64,000 nt of DNA from Ilyobacter polytropus DSM 2926 (GTDB lineage Bacteria; Fusobacteriota; Fusobacteriia; Fusobacteriales; Fusobacteriaceae), in NCBI RefSeq assembly GCF_000165505.1, contig NC_014632.1:1240001-1304000 (forward strand), read 5' to 3'. How positions within the stretch are numbered: the first letter of the stretch is position 1; each line of letters starts with the position of its first letter. The position numbers and the translations under genes were made by a program. The notes beneath the pieces are model-generated. The model ran no database searches. It worked only from the letters and a program-made list of their open reading frames with translations, and was not told where the DNA came from. Of this stretch, positions 36,842-46,930 are shown piece by piece.

Positions 36842-38242
36842 TCATAAATCTCTTTCTTCTAGAATCGTATTATATTCCAAGCTGTCCTCTGTTTTGAAAA
36901 ATTCTGTTTTTTTCACCATGAGTAAAAACCACCCCACAAGAATCACACCCTTTAAAATACTTGTTATAGTGAGTGTCCACCAAACTCCATTTAATCCTAG
37001 CAAAGATTCAGAGGAGAGAAATATAGACAAGGGGATCCTCAGGGCATTAAAGACTATGCTGACTATAGAGGGTGGTGATGTCTTTCCAAGACCATTGAAA
37101 GCCCCTGCTGTAACTATCTCTATACACATAAACAATTGAGAATATCCAAGTATTTTTAAATACTCCACACCGAATTTTACAGCTTTTTCCTCTGGAATAA
37201 AAATTGAAAATATCGGTTTAGCAAAAACAATCAGAAGAAGAGTGGCAAAAACACCAACTACAGAAATAATCGCGATCCCAGTTGCATAACCTTTTTTTAT
37301 ACGTTTTGGCTGTTTTGCTCCGTAATTTTGTCCCACAAAGGTAGAAACTGCAACCTGAAATCCACTAGCTGTCATCCAGGATATGGCTTCTATCTGAGAG
37401 CCCACCTTTTGTACTGCCATAGGAAGAGGCCCCCACTGTGCTATTATTCTGGCTATTACCATTGTAAAAAATGTAAAAAGCCCGTTGTGAAGAGCCACAG
37501 GCAACCCCAGCTTTATATATTCTTTCATAATATATGGTTCAGGTTTATGGTGAAAATCTAGAGAGCTCACCACTCCTTTTCCCTTATTTATATATATGAG
37601 AAAAGTTGTAAATACCGTAAAATGTGCCAAGACTGTGGCAATTGCAGCCCCCTGTACTCCCATTGCAGGAATAGGTCCTATTCCAAATATAAGAAGAGGA
37701 TCCAGTAAAAGATTGACCCCTATACCGATTGTATTTATATAAAATGGTGTCTTACTGTCTCCGTATCCGTTAAAAATCCCTGTAAAAACAGGATTTGAAA
37801 AACTAAATATCATCCCTAAAACAATGATCTTGAGATAGGATACTGCCATGGATATAACACTCTGATCTCCCAGATTGAAAAATCCTATTAATTTATCACT
37901 AAAAAAATAAACTAGAGTTCCATAAAAAACGGAAAGCATAAAATTCATTTGAAGAGCGTTTCTTGCATAGTCTTTTGCCCGGGAAAAATTTTTCCCCCCT
38001 ATACTCTGGGAAACTCTCACCTCTGCTCCTATTTTTGATACAAGTATAAATGCAAAACTAAACCACACATAAAACCCTGCACTTCCAACTGCTGCCACAG
38101 AACTGCTCCCAGTCCTTCCTATCCAAAACATATCAGTAAGGTTATAGGCCATCTGAAGAAAAGATGTTGCCATTACAGGAAAGGCCATTTTCAATAGCCC
38201 CTTCGAGATGCTTCCCTGAGTCATATCTATTTTTGATTTCAT
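36842..38242 (-). CDS. MATE-family efflux transporter
   Basis: 466 residues from the ATG at 38242, chosen because of AAGGGGTAATA before it; the frame is open for 21 more codons without a ribosome site. Twelve transmembrane helices. Typical segments are GLLKMAFPVMATSFLQMAYNLTDMFWIGR and, in the second half, LGLPVALHNGLFTFFTMVIARIIAQWG. Exchanges drugs for Na+ or H+ at the inner membrane. Nothing indicates its substrate. Confidence 0.9.
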   Translation of the reverse strand: MKSKIDMTQGSISKGLLKMAFPVMATSFLQMAYNLTDMFWIGRTGSSSVAAVGSAGFYVWFSFAFILVSKIGAEVRVSQSIGGKNFSRAKDYARNALQMNFMLSVFYGTLVYFFSDKLIGFFNLGDQSVISMAVSYLKIIVLGMIFSFSNPVFTGIFNGYGDSKTPFYINTIGIGVNLLLDPLLIFGIGPIPAMGVQGAAIATVLAHFTVFTTFLIYINKGKGVVSSLDFHHKPEPYIMKEYIKLGLPVALHNGLFTFFTMVIARIIAQWGPLPMAVQKVGSQIEAISWMTASGFQVAVSTFVGQNYGAKQPKRIKKGYATGIAIISVVGVFATLLLIVFAKPIFSIFIPEEKAVKFGVEYLKILGYSQLFMCIEIVTAGAFNGLGKTSPPSIVSIVFNALRIPLSIFLSSESLLGLNGVWWTLTITSILKGVILVGWFLLMVKKTEFFKTEDSLEYNTILEERDL

Positions 38243-38504
38243 TATTACCCCTTTCAAAACAACATAAAAAAAAGATATCACATCATACAACCTTTGCATA
38301 GCCATTTTTTCTAACTGTAAATTGTTACAGTTTAAAGTCAGCTGTTTTTAGATCTATATGGGATACCTTTATACAATATATTTACTTGTTATATTTTTAT
38401 TTTTTATAAAGGGAATATGATTCTTCTATACCCTAACTTGAATAGCTACTAACCTTTTCGATTAAATTACTGAATTTATCCAAAGATCATAGTCAAAAGA
38501 TTTT

Positions 38505-38612
38505 GTCACGAATGAAAATCTTATAAAAGATAAAAAAAATTAACACGAATAAGGATAAAACCTTTTGGCCACAGAGGACACATAGAAAAAGAGAGAGATT
38601 CGCAGAGTTAAA
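38505..38612. repeat. CACGAAT/CACAGAG-type dispersed repeat, copy 1
   Basis: Contains GTCACGAATGAA, AACACGAATAAGG and CCACAGAGGACACATAG, as do sequences before thiC. Confidence 0.6.
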
Positions 38613-38668
38613 ACCGAAACTATAAACACTCTCTTTTGCGAAAGGGGTTTTTTTATCCCTTTTCTTTT

Positions 38669-38839
38669 GCCATTGACAAAATCAGCGTTAAGAATAACCG
38701 CAGTGAAATCCTTAGAAAAAATCGACTGTTTGAGCGTAGCGAGTTTCGAGTTTTTCTTGGATTTTCAAGGTTATTTAGCTGATTTTTCACAGGCTTGAAC
38801 TTTTGGTTACTTTTCTTTCAAGAGAAAAGTAACGAATCC
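38669..38839 (-). repeat. 171-bp repeat, copy 2
   Basis: The reverse complement of 27233-27403 with three mismatches. Confidence 0.92.
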
Positions 38840-38865
38840 CGATAAATTCAATAATTTATATTAAT

Positions 38866-39789
38866 TTAGTACCCGGCCTCTAACTCAATAAAATACCTAT
38901 AAAATTCTGTATTCACAGGAACAGGGACATTGTGTTTTTTTCCAAGCCTTACAATGGTACCTGCAAACAACTCAACTTCGCTATAACGTTTTGCTTTTAC
39001 ATCTTGTGCCATAGATGGCATCCCTGCTGGATTAAGTCCATCCATAATATTCAGCCAATAATCAATCTCTCTATCTTCGAGGATAATACCCTCTTTTTGA
39101 GCAACCATCTGCACCTCTTTCATAGCTGCTATCATCATATCTCTCTCAGGACCTTCTTTCTGAATAGTTTGATTTGTTGTATTAAAATATGCAACTGTCT
39201 GATTGACTCCCACATTTATCATCAATTTACTCCAAAGTTTTACTGCCATTTGATTATTTATCTCATAGGGCATCTCCACCTTATCAAAAACCCTTTTCAG
39301 ACATTCTACTTTTTCTGTATTTTTATTTTCATTTAGTTCACCGAAACACAGCATACCCTTGTGCTTATAAGTCATCTGGTTACCAACTTTAGCCGCTGTC
39401 ATCCCCTGGGCCACACAGTATAAGTTATGATCTTCTCCGTAAACCTTTGCAATATCCCTTTCACTTTCAATACCATTCAGTACCGATAGAATAATTGTGT
39501 CCTCACCAACGTGATGTCTGACTGCCTCGATAGCCTCTTGAAGATGAGTATATTTTACAGCGAATATAAGAAGATCAGATGGTTTTACTATTTCATCTGG
39601 AGTCACATAATTAAAATGACATTTTTTACCATTGCAATATATTCCCTCTTCTTTATAACGGTCTATCCTCTTTTGATCTGCTATGATCCTTAGGTCTTCA
39701 AATTTCATTTTCTGGGACAGGTGTTCTGCGTACATTACACCTAAAGCCCCTAATCCGATTATCGATACTTTTTTAATAGAATGATTCAT
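38866..39789 (-). CDS. Ketopantoate reductase family protein (ApbA/PanE)
   Basis: 307 residues. Rossmann motif IIGLGALGVMYAEHL at 9-23, then LLIFAVKYTHLQEAI and LNGIESERDI with the conserved Asn-Gly, and the catalytic Lys region VKLWSKLMINVGVNQTVA. The C-terminal helical domain has MDGLNPAGMPSMAQDVKAKRYSEVELFAG, typical of PanE. It could be a second ketopantoate reductase beside PanG, or act on a related 2-oxo acid. GGGGGAATT precedes the ATG. Confidence 0.88.
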   Translation of the reverse strand: MNHSIKKVSIIGLGALGVMYAEHLSQKMKFEDLRIIADQKRIDRYKEEGIYCNGKKCHFNYVTPDEIVKPSDLLIFAVKYTHLQEAIEAVRHHVGEDTIILSVLNGIESERDIAKVYGEDHNLYCVAQGMTAAKVGNQMTYKHKGMLCFGELNENKNTEKVECLKRVFDKVEMPYEINNQMAVKLWSKLMINVGVNQTVAYFNTTNQTIQKEGPERDMMIAAMKEVQMVAQKEGIILEDREIDYWLNIMDGLNPAGMPSMAQDVKAKRYSEVELFAGTIVRLGKKHNVPVPVNTEFYRYFIELEAGY

Positions 39790-39867
39790 AATTCCCCCAC
39801 TTTTATTATCTTAATCCCAGTTATTTTTTACCATTAATTTATATATAATACCAACTTATCCAAGTTA

Positions 39868-40812
39868 TCAAAATAACCTTTGCTTTATATATCTTTTGCC
39901 AGCAACAACGGGCTTTTCTTTTCTCAATGTTATCTTTTCATCCCCGTTGACATTACCAATCAACAAGGGAGAATTTATATCGTGTAGTTTAGCATTTTTA
40001 TCTACCAATTCGCAACTAAAGTTTGCATAGCAATATATGCATTTATTAGGACAGGAGTTATAAACCCCTATATCAACTGATTTTATACAGCGGCATTCTT
40101 CTCTCTGACTTTTATCTTTCTGAGCAGATATTCCTTTTCCCAATACCTCTCCAATTAGTTTATCGTCTATGCATTTAGTGTGTTCAATGCCATATTTTGA
40201 CAAGTCAATTTTTTCAGCACAAGTCTCTATTTTTATATTGTATTTTTCTCCAATTTCTTTTATATGTTCTGCCAGACGAAACTTTTCTTTCTCTGTTAGT
40301 TCTCTTATATTTTTTCCACTACAATTCTTTTTAGTTTTAGAATACATATCGATAAAACTGATTATACATTTTTCTGTGTAGTCTGATAATTCTTTTGCGA
40401 TTTTTTCAAAATATATCTTATGATAATTTATATCTATTTTATCATTTAAAAGAATCGGATCGTACCTCCAAATAACCCTTTTTTTGCCAATTTTTCTAGA
40501 AAGTTCTTTAAAACTCTTAATAATAATATTTTTTTTAGGCACTTCAGGTTCAATCTCTTTATCGTAAGGGTTGACTGTAAATTGAAAATAATAATTATAT
40601 CCTTCTAACTTTTCAAGTTTATTCAGCATTGGAGAAGGATTTTTTGTCCAGAATACAATAAATTCAGTTTCTTCAGGTGATATAATAACCTTGCTGATCT
40701 GTTTGGGATTCATGGGATTTCTAACATAAAGAAATCCCTCTTCCACCCTTTTAAAAAACCATTCACTATAAAATGCTGGAATGTCAGTTCTTCTGCTTAC
40801 ACTTAAAATCAT
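39868..40812 (-). CDS. DUF1848 family protein (radical-SAM-like Cys motif)
   Basis: 314 residues from the ATG at 40812. The start ILSVSRRTDIPAFYSEWFFKR and FIVFWTKNPSPML are hallmarks of DUF1848. Near the C-terminus CPNKCIYCYANF holds a CxxxCxxC motif like that of a radical SAM cluster, with CRC a little earlier. The function is not established for this family. AAAGG precedes the ATG at a distance of seven. Confidence 0.82.
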   Translation of the reverse strand: MILSVSRRTDIPAFYSEWFFKRVEEGFLYVRNPMNPKQISKVIISPEETEFIVFWTKNPSPMLNKLEKLEGYNYYFQFTVNPYDKEIEPEVPKKNIIIKSFKELSRKIGKKRVIWRYDPILLNDKIDINYHKIYFEKIAKELSDYTEKCIISFIDMYSKTKKNCSGKNIRELTEKEKFRLAEHIKEIGEKYNIKIETCAEKIDLSKYGIEHTKCIDDKLIGEVLGKGISAQKDKSQREECRCIKSVDIGVYNSCPNKCIYCYANFSCELVDKNAKLHDINSPLLIGNVNGDEKITLRKEKPVVAGKRYIKQRLF

Positions 40813-41032
40813 CCTATTACCTTTCTGAATTATAATTAACAAATACTTAGAATTATTGAAGCCAAATTATTTCATAGTTGAATTTTACTGACCCGTGTAT
40901 TCTGAAATATTAAAACCGATGTAATTTAGTATAATAAATCACTCTATAAAAATACTGACTACATATATAATTAGGAAATTAGCGTAAATAAATTAAGATT
41001 TTTATTTTTATATTACCCGGTAATTAAGCTTA

Positions 41033-42352
41033 TTACTCCCCTATATACTCACCGTATTTCCAGGTTCCTACTTTTTTGCTCCCGTCTGAATAATAGTAAG
41101 TTCCCTGCCCATGCTTTTTGCCGTCCTTCCATTTTCCTTTATAGATATTTCCATTAAAATAATAATAAGTACCATTTCCGTCTAAACTACCATCTTTAAA
41201 GTCACCCCTATACTTAGCTCCATTAGACCAAGTATAGGTTCCTTTTCCCGTTCTGCTGTTATCCTTCCAGTCGCCTTCATATTTTGCTCCGTCTGACCAG
41301 GTATAAGTCCCTTTCCCGTGCTGGTTGCCATTCTTCCAGTCGCCTTCATACTTTGATCCGTCAGACCAAATATAAGTCCCGTATCCATTCCTCTTGTCGT
41401 GGTCATTTACCTTTCCAAAATAGTATCCGTTATTATATTCTATTCTTTTCTCCCTTTCCCCCTTTTCCCATATGCCAGTTACTACTTTACCCTCTGCTAA
41501 AGTAACTGTTCCTCCTCCATGCCTCATGTTATTTTCCCAGCTGCCTTCGTATTTGTCGCCGTTTAAATAATAATAGGTTCCGTATCCACTCGCATTACCA
41601 TCTTTCCAGTCACCTTCATATTTTTCTCCGTTAAGAAGAGTAATGGTCCCGTATCCATCTATTTTATCATCCTTAAAGCTACCTTTATATTTACCACCTA
41701 TAGCTAGAATCAAAGTCCCTTCTCCATTGGCTTTGCCAAACTTCCAGTCGCCTTCGTATTTATCTCCGTTAGCTAAAATTATTGTACCGTATCCGTGATG
41801 ATAACCATCTTTAAAATCACCTTCATATTTAGTCCCATCAGTTAAAATTAGGACACCGTATCCGTGATAATAACCACCTTTAAAGTTACCCTCATATTTA
41901 TTACCGTTAGCTGAAGTCAGTATACCATATCCATTTATTTTATCGTCCTTCCACTCACCTTCATACTTCCCACCATCTGACCAGACATAAGTCCCTTTTC
42001 CTTGGTGTATATTTTCCTTTTCACTCTTTACTTCACCTATGTAGTAGCCGTTATCATAAATCCAATAGGCTTTTTCAGATTTAATTTTTTTACCCTTTTC
42101 CCAGTAAGCCTCTATCCAGCTGCCATCCCTAAGAATGAGTTTACCATTTCCATTGGCTAAACCGCTGAATACTTCACCTTCGTATAAGGCAATCCCCTCA
42201 TGCTCATCGATTAGTTGTTGCCTTTCTGGAGAAAGTTTAAAATATTTCTCCACATTATTTCCCCTAGTTAATCTAACAACATCAGAAGCCGATATAGTTA
42301 AATTCAAAAGAACAAAAACCAATAAAACCAAAATAACAATTTTTTTCTTCAC
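41033..42352 (-). CDS. Exported protein with about 16 MORN repeats
   Basis: 439 residues. A signal peptide covers 1-22. Almost all the rest is MORN repeats of the form YEGDWKDG-x-x-x-GYGT, 23 residues apart, in two runs interrupted near residues 290-310. In eukaryotes MORN proteins hold membranes or lipids together; in bacteria their roles are largely unknown. The export signal places it in the periplasm or at the outer membrane. Start GTG with AAGGGGGAAGAG upstream. Single gene. Confidence 0.88.
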   Translation of the reverse strand: MKKKIVILVLLVFVLLNLTISASDVVRLTRGNNVEKYFKLSPERQQLIDEHEGIALYEGEVFSGLANGNGKLILRDGSWIEAYWEKGKKIKSEKAYWIYDNGYYIGEVKSEKENIHQGKGTYVWSDGGKYEGEWKDDKINGYGILTSANGNKYEGNFKGGYYHGYGVLILTDGTKYEGDFKDGYHHGYGTIILANGDKYEGDWKFGKANGEGTLILAIGGKYKGSFKDDKIDGYGTITLLNGEKYEGDWKDGNASGYGTYYYLNGDKYEGSWENNMRHGGGTVTLAEGKVVTGIWEKGEREKRIEYNNGYYFGKVNDHDKRNGYGTYIWSDGSKYEGDWKNGNQHGKGTYTWSDGAKYEGDWKDNSRTGKGTYTWSNGAKYRGDFKDGSLDGNGTYYYFNGNIYKGKWKDGKKHGQGTYYYSDGSKKVGTWKYGEYIGE

Positions 42353-42544
42353 CTCTTCCCCCTTCTAAAATTTATTTTGTCTAACGCCTTTAATATCAAT
42401 AATTACATCTGATAAAAGCATGAAAACATACACAACCAGAGCTAAATTCAAAAAAAATTCAAAAAAAATCCTCCTATATACACGAGATTACCACAATCCT
42501 AAGAAAATTTCACCTCTATCATATTATTTTTTATAAAATAAAAT

Positions 42545-42574
42545 TTGACATTTCTATCTTTTGGGTATTATAAT
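42545..42574 (+). promoter_or_regulatory. Thiamine operon promoter
   Basis: TTGACA (42545-42550), 18 bp, TATAAT (42569-42574). Confidence 0.8.
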
Positions 42575-42607
42575 CTGAAAAGAAAAACTGAATTTTATAT
42601 AGCGAAT

Positions 42608-42695
42608 GTTGCTAGGGGAGCCTTTTGGCTGAGAGGAGAATTCCGACCCTTAGAACCTGATCTGGATAATACCAGCGTAGGGAAGCAGCGGAAAT
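42608..42695 (+). promoter_or_regulatory. TPP riboswitch (THI element)
   Basis: The conserved parts are in order: AGGGGAGCC, GGCTGAGAGGA, then ACCCTTAGAACCTGATCTGG and the CCAGCGTAGGGAAGCAG closing strand. It binds thiamine pyrophosphate and shuts the thi operon. GAAGCAG at its 3' end can pair with CTGCTGCTC of the terminator as antiterminator. Confidence 0.95.
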
Positions 42696-42747
42696 CTTTT
42701 ATACGATCACTGGGGAAGTCTCATTTTCCTGTCAGGTGGATTCTGCT

Positions 42748-42777
42748 GCTCTGTACTTTGGTACAGGGCTTTTTTTA
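42748..42777 (+). terminator. TPP riboswitch terminator
   Basis: GCTCTGTAC and GTACAGGGC over TTTG, followed by Ts at 42770-42777. The expression platform works by premature termination. Confidence 0.9.
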
Positions 42778-42826
42778 TTTCCCTGAAAAATTCAGTCAGT
42801 TTCAAAAGAAAAAGATTAGAATATCT

Positions 42827-43098
42827 CGTCACGAATGAACACGAATAAAAGATTAAAAATTGGCAGGAATAAAATCAATAAACAAAAAAAATTAAACACT
42901 TTACCACAGAGTACACAGAGAGGGTGTAGCTATTAGGCTAAAGATAGAAATTCCAAAATCAAAGATATATTTTCTCTGTGCAACAAAAATTTGATGTTGG
43001 CTCTCTTTATAAAACTCTATGCCCTCTGTAACCAAAATATTTTAGATTTTATCTTTATTCGTGACATGTTCTTTCCTCTATTCGTGTTCATCCGTGGA
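42827..43098. repeat. CACGAAT/CACAGAG-type dispersed repeat between riboswitch and thiC
   Basis: It has GTCACGAATGAACACGAATAAA on the left (42829 on) and TTTATTCGTGACATG with TTCGTGTTCATCCGTGG on the right, so its ends are imperfect inverted repeats; CCACAGAG parts lie between. No gene is seen here. It lengthens the thiC leader by about 270 bp and is related to 38505-38612. Confidence 0.6.
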
Positions 43099-43172
43099 AA
43101 AATATTTTGAATCTGTATTTATTCATTACGTTAAAAACTCAAATTAAAATATAATTTTACAGGAGGATTAAA

Positions 43173-44453
43173 ATGTCTTATATGACTCAGATGGAAGCTG
43201 CAAGAAAGGGTATATTCACTAAGGAGATGGAGATCGTATTGAAGGAGGAATCAATCTCTAAAAAAGATCTCATGGAAAAAATGGCTCAGGGAAAGATTGT
43301 AATCCCTGCAAATAAAAACCACAAATCTCTTTCGCCTAAGGGTATAGGGGAGGGACTCAAGACCAAAATCAACGTAAATTTGGGAGTTTCAGAAGACTGC
43401 TGCGATCAGGAGTTAGAACTTGAAAAGGTTATGAATTCAATAAAACTCGGAGCAGATGCAATAATGGATTTAAGTACATTTGGGGACACAAGAGGTTTCA
43501 GAAGAAAGCTGGCAGATATGTCTCCCGCAGCCTTAGGGACTGTGCCCATGTACGATGCCGTTGCAAAATACGGAAAAGATATAGCATCTATGACTGTAGA
43601 AGACCTTTTCAAAGTAGTAGAAGAACACTGTGAAGACGGTATGGATTTCCTCACAATACATGCAGGTTTGAATCTTACCTGTGTAGAGAGACTTCAAAAG
43701 AATAACAGACTTACAAAGATTGTCAGTAGAGGGGGATCTATCTTATATGAATGGATGATAAAAAATAATAAAGAAAACCCATTCTACGAGCATTATGACA
43801 GACTTCTCGATATATGCAGAAAGTATGACGTAACCCTTAGTCTAGGAGATGGACTAAGACCTGGAAGTTTAAAAGATGCTACAGATGCACCTCAAATCCA
43901 GGAGCTTATAATCTTAGGAGAACTCACAAAGGCAGCGTGGGAAAAAGATGTACAGGTTATGATAGAAGGTCCCGGCCATGTCCCTTTAAATGAGATAGCT
44001 ACCAATATGCAGCTTGAAAAAAAACTATGCCATGGTGCACCATTCTATGTATTAGGTCCTATTGTTACAGATATAGCTCCAGGTTATGACCATATCACTT
44101 CTGCAATCGGGGGAGCTATCGCTGCATCTAACGGAGCTGATTTCCTCTGCTATGTAACTCCTGCAGAACACCTTAGACTTCCTACGGCTGAAGATGTAAA
44201 AGAGGGAATCATAGCCTCAAAAATTGCTGCCCACGTAGGAGATATTGCCAAGGGAATCAAAGGTGCCATCGATTGGGATCATGCTATGAGTGAGGCCAGA
44301 GGAACTCTCAACTGGCAAAAGATGTTTGATCTATGTATTGACCGTGAAAAAGCCATAGAATATCGTCGTTCTGTAATAGAATCTTCAAAAGGAGAAGCAT
44401 GTACAATGTGCGGCGACCTCTGCCCCATTAAAAGATGCAATGAGATTGCCTAA
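43173..44453 (+). CDS. thiC: HMP-P synthase ThiC
   Basis: 426 residues, the shorter anaerobe form. It turns aminoimidazole ribotide into the pyrimidine of thiamine by an unusual radical-SAM reaction. The cluster motif at the C-terminus is [31 protein letters not shown] and [17 protein letters not shown] are typical of ThiC. AGGAGGATTAAA precedes the ATG. It follows the TPP riboswitch after a 395-bp gap filled by a repeat. Confidence 0.97.
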   Translation: MSYMTQMEAARKGIFTKEMEIVLKEESISKKDLMEKMAQGKIVIPANKNHKSLSPKGIGEGLKTKINVNLGVSEDCCDQELELEKVMNSIKLGADAIMDLSTFGDTRGFRRKLADMSPAALGTVPMYDAVAKYGKDIASMTVEDLFKVVEEHCEDGMDFLTIHAGLNLTCVERLQKNNRLTKIVSRGGSILYEWMIKNNKENPFYEHYDRLLDICRKYDVTLSLGDGLRPGSLKDATDAPQIQELIILGELTKAAWEKDVQVMIEGPGHVPLNEIATNMQLEKKLCHGAPFYVLGPIVTDIAPGYDHITSAIGGAIAASNGADFLCYVTPAEHLRLPTAEDVKEGIIASKIAAHVGDIAKGIKGAIDWDHAMSEARGTLNWQKMFDLCIDREKAIEYRRSVIESSKGEACTMCGDLCPIKRCNEIA

Positions 44454-44826
44454 AGAGATCTTTAGAGTTAAGATAGCAAATCAAAAGATCCTTATGGAAC
44501 TAACAGACACAAAGACCCAGATGCAACTATTGAAAAAATTGATCTCTGTATATGAGAAGCGAGGGATCATTAGAGGTGCAAAGGATCTAATCAATATTTT
44601 AAAAGGATCTTTCTCATTTATCTTTCCTTTTGGTAAAGGACAACTTTTATACTGTGACTTTTATAATCAAAATACAATTTTCAAGGCAAATAAAATCTGT
44701 AGTGAAAAATGCAGGGGAAAGCTTATTTATATAGAGGGGAAAAAATATATAATTTTAAATATTTTTCACCCTTTAAAAAAGGATTGGGAGCCGGAAAAAA
44801 TTTATGAGGAGGTCTTATGGAGATAA
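44440..44826 (+). CDS. Unknown protein in the thiamine operon
   Basis: 128 residues; the ATG overlaps the end of thiC by 14 bp and its end overlaps thiS by 10 bp, so it is tightly inside the operon. The middle has a hydrophobic [16 protein letters not shown] and two cysteines four residues apart (CSEKC). I do not recognise a family. It may be a lineage-specific thiamine accessory protein. The ribosome site is weak, which fits coupling to thiC translation. Confidence 0.6.
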   Translation: MRLPKEIFRVKIANQKILMELTDTKTQMQLLKKLISVYEKRGIIRGAKDLINILKGSFSFIFPFGKGQLLYCDFYNQNTIFKANKICSEKCRGKLIYIEGKKYIILNIFHPLKKDWEPEKIYEEVLWR

Positions 44827-45029
44827 TATTAAACGGAGAAAAGACAACAATTCCCACGAAAGAAAATCTTTTACAATATATCAAAGAACTGAGCCAACAG
44901 TGGGAAATCAGTTTAGATGGTGCAGTAGTTCTTATAAATGATCAGATAATAAAAAAAGACAATTGGAAAAACACACTGATCAGTGATGGTGATTTATTGG
45001 AAGTTTTATCGTTTGTTTCAGGTGGATAA
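44817..45029 (+). CDS. thiS: Sulfur carrier protein ThiS
   Basis: 70 residues, ubiquitin-like fold, ending in the required Gly-Gly (VLSFVSGG). ThiF adenylates this end, and the thiocarboxylate gives the sulfur of the thiazole. TGAGGAGG stands before the ATG. Confidence 0.93.
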   Translation: MEIILNGEKTTIPTKENLLQYIKELSQQWEISLDGAVVLINDQIIKKDNWKNTLISDGDLLEVLSFVSGG

Positions 45030-45047
45030 AAAAAGGAGTTTATAAAT

Positions 45048-45830
45048 ATGAACAACAAACTTATTTTAGGCGGACACGTTTTCCAAAGCAGACTTCTCAC
45101 AGGAACTGGAAAATTTTCAGATAAAAACCTTATTGAACCTATGTTAGATTCCAGCAATTCTCAAATAATAACAATGGCACTAAGACGAATCGACTTTAAA
45201 AATCCAAAGGAAAATATATTAAATTACATTCCTAAAAATGTAACACTTTTACCAAACACATCAGGGGCTAGGACTGCTGAAGAGGCAATCAAAATAGCCC
45301 GTATAGCAAGGGAAGCAGGATGCGGTGACTTCATAAAAATAGAAATTATAAACGATATGAAGTACCTAATGCCTGATAATCAGGAAACTATAAAGGCGAC
45401 TAAAGTCCTTGCTGATGAAGGTTTCGTTGTGCTTCCATATATGATGCCAGATCTCATAGCCGCAAAAAAACTAGAGGATGCCGGAGCCGCCGCAGTTATG
45501 CCTTTAGGAGCTCCCATCGGATCTAACAGAGGTCTTGAAACAAGAGCTCTTATTGAGATGCTAAATGACAACAAGAGAGTACCTATAATTGTCGACGCAG
45601 GAATTGGGAAACCCTCTCATGCTGCTGAGGCAATGGAAATGGGATGTGATGCTGTACTCGTAAACACTGCCATTGCAACTGCTTATGATCCTGTAAAAAT
45701 GGGAAGGGCATTTTCTCTGGCCGTAGAAGCCGGTCGTGAAGCTCACCTTGCCAAAATGGCAGAAGAAAAAAAATATGCAAGTGCCAGCTCTCCCCTAACA
45801 GGATTTCTTTTTAGAGGTGAAGAAAAATGA
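45048..45830 (+). CDS. thiG: Thiazole synthase ThiG
   Basis: 260 residues, TIM barrel. [14 protein letters not shown] at the start, the Schiff-base Lys in FIKIEI (about residue 100) and the phosphate site [29 protein letters not shown]. It forms thiazole phosphate from deoxyxylulose phosphate, dehydroglycine (from ThiH) and ThiS thiocarboxylate. Overlaps thiH by 4 bp. Confidence 0.96.
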   Translation: MNNKLILGGHVFQSRLLTGTGKFSDKNLIEPMLDSSNSQIITMALRRIDFKNPKENILNYIPKNVTLLPNTSGARTAEEAIKIARIAREAGCGDFIKIEIINDMKYLMPDNQETIKATKVLADEGFVVLPYMMPDLIAAKKLEDAGAAAVMPLGAPIGSNRGLETRALIEMLNDNKRVPIIVDAGIGKPSHAAEAMEMGCDAVLVNTAIATAYDPVKMGRAFSLAVEAGREAHLAKMAEEKKYASASSPLTGFLFRGEEK

Positions 45831-46930
45831 GTTTCTACGACTTAATGAAAGGGTGGGAGGATTTTGACTTTGAAGCTTATTTTTCTGAAGTTTCTCATGA
45901 GGATATAATAAGAACACTTCAAAAAGACAAGTTGGAAGAACTAGATCTTTTAAACTTACTCTCTCCACAGGCCCAATATTTTTTAGAAGAGATAGCTAAA
46001 AAATCCTATGCTGTGACGAGACAGCACTTTGGGAATATTATCTCACTTTATATCCCCCTATACGTCTCAAACTACTGCACAAACCACTGTATTTACTGTG
46101 GATTTAACAAAGAAAACAAAATTATAAGAAAACACCTCTCCCTAAAAGAGGTTGAAAAAGAACTTGTAGCTATATCCAAGACTGGGATGTCCCATATAAT
46201 CCTTCTCACAGGGGAGGCAGAAGGTCTTATCGATATAAATTATCTCAAGGGAATTGTTGAAAAGGCGACAAAATATTTCCCCTCTGTGTCTATAGAGGTG
46301 CTTCCTCTAGAAACCGATGATTACCAAGTTTTAAAACAATCCGGATTAGACGGTCTAACAGTATACCAAGAGGTCTATGATGAAGATATCTATGATCAGG
46401 TTCATATTTCAGGAGGTAAGAAGAATTATAGATTTCGTTTAGATACCCCAGAAAGAGGTGCAAAGGCAGGTCTTAGAAATATCAATATTGCTCCTCTTTT
46501 TGGACTTGGAGAGATAAAAAAAGAAGCTTTTTTTGCCGGCCTGCATTTGAAATATCTCACTGATAAGTATCTAAATACTGAATTTGGAGTCTCTCTTCCT
46601 AGGATAAATAGTGCAGAAGGAGGCTTCAAAGCTTTTCATAAAATGGATGATACAGCCTTTATCCAGGTGATGATGGCCTATAGATTATTTCAACCTAAGG
46701 CAGGAATAACTGTTTCTACAAGGGAGAGTCATGAGTTTAGAAATAATATAATGCCGCTAGGAGTTACAAAATTTTCGGCAGGGTCTAAAACAGGAGTCGG
46801 AGGCTATGCAGAAAAAGATTTGTCCACGTGCCAGTTTGAAATAAGTGACAAGAGCAGTATAGAGGAAACTGAAAAAGCCATAAGAGAAAGGGGGTTTCAG
46901 CCTGTCTACAAAGACTGGCACACAATATGA
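45827..46930 (+). CDS. thiH: Tyrosine lyase ThiH (radical SAM)
   Basis: 367 residues. The radical SAM motif [10 protein letters not shown] is complete. It cleaves tyrosine to dehydroglycine and p-cresol, the anaerobic route to the thiazole, rather than the O2-dependent ThiO. The ATGA overlaps with thiG and thiF show coupled translation. Confidence 0.96.
   Translation: MSFYDLMKGWEDFDFEAYFSEVSHEDIIRTLQKDKLEELDLLNLLSPQAQYFLEEIAKKSYAVTRQHFGNIISLYIPLYVSNYCTNHCIYCGFNKENKIIRKHLSLKEVEKELVAISKTGMSHIILLTGEAEGLIDINYLKGIVEKATKYFPSVSIEVLPLETDDYQVLKQSGLDGLTVYQEVYDEDIYDQVHISGGKKNYRFRLDTPERGAKAGLRNINIAPLFGLGEIKKEAFFAGLHLKYLTDKYLNTEFGVSLPRINSAEGGFKAFHKMDDTAFIQVMMAYRLFQPKAGITVSTRESHEFRNNIMPLGVTKFSAGSKTGVGGYAEKDLSTCQFEISDKSSIEETEKAIRERGFQPVYKDWHTI

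Larger units (their letters stand above)
38464..38857. mobile_element. MITE-like element B (394 bp)
   Basis: Terminal inverted repeats AAATTACTGAATTTATC (38464-38480) and GATAAATTCAATAATTT (38841-38857) match at 16 of 17 bases. The right part (38669-38839) is the inverted copy of the 171-bp segment of element A at 27233. The left part has GTCACGAATGAA and CCACAGAGG segments shared with the repeat at 42827-43098. No gene inside. Confidence 0.72.

Noticed and set aside
38464-38857. CRISPR array in the repeat-rich region
   Set aside because: The repeats are two inverted copies of a long segment, not short regularly spaced direct repeats.
41033-42352. CRISPR or tandem DNA repeat
   Set aside because: The roughly 69-bp periodicity is explained by 23-residue MORN repeats in an open frame.
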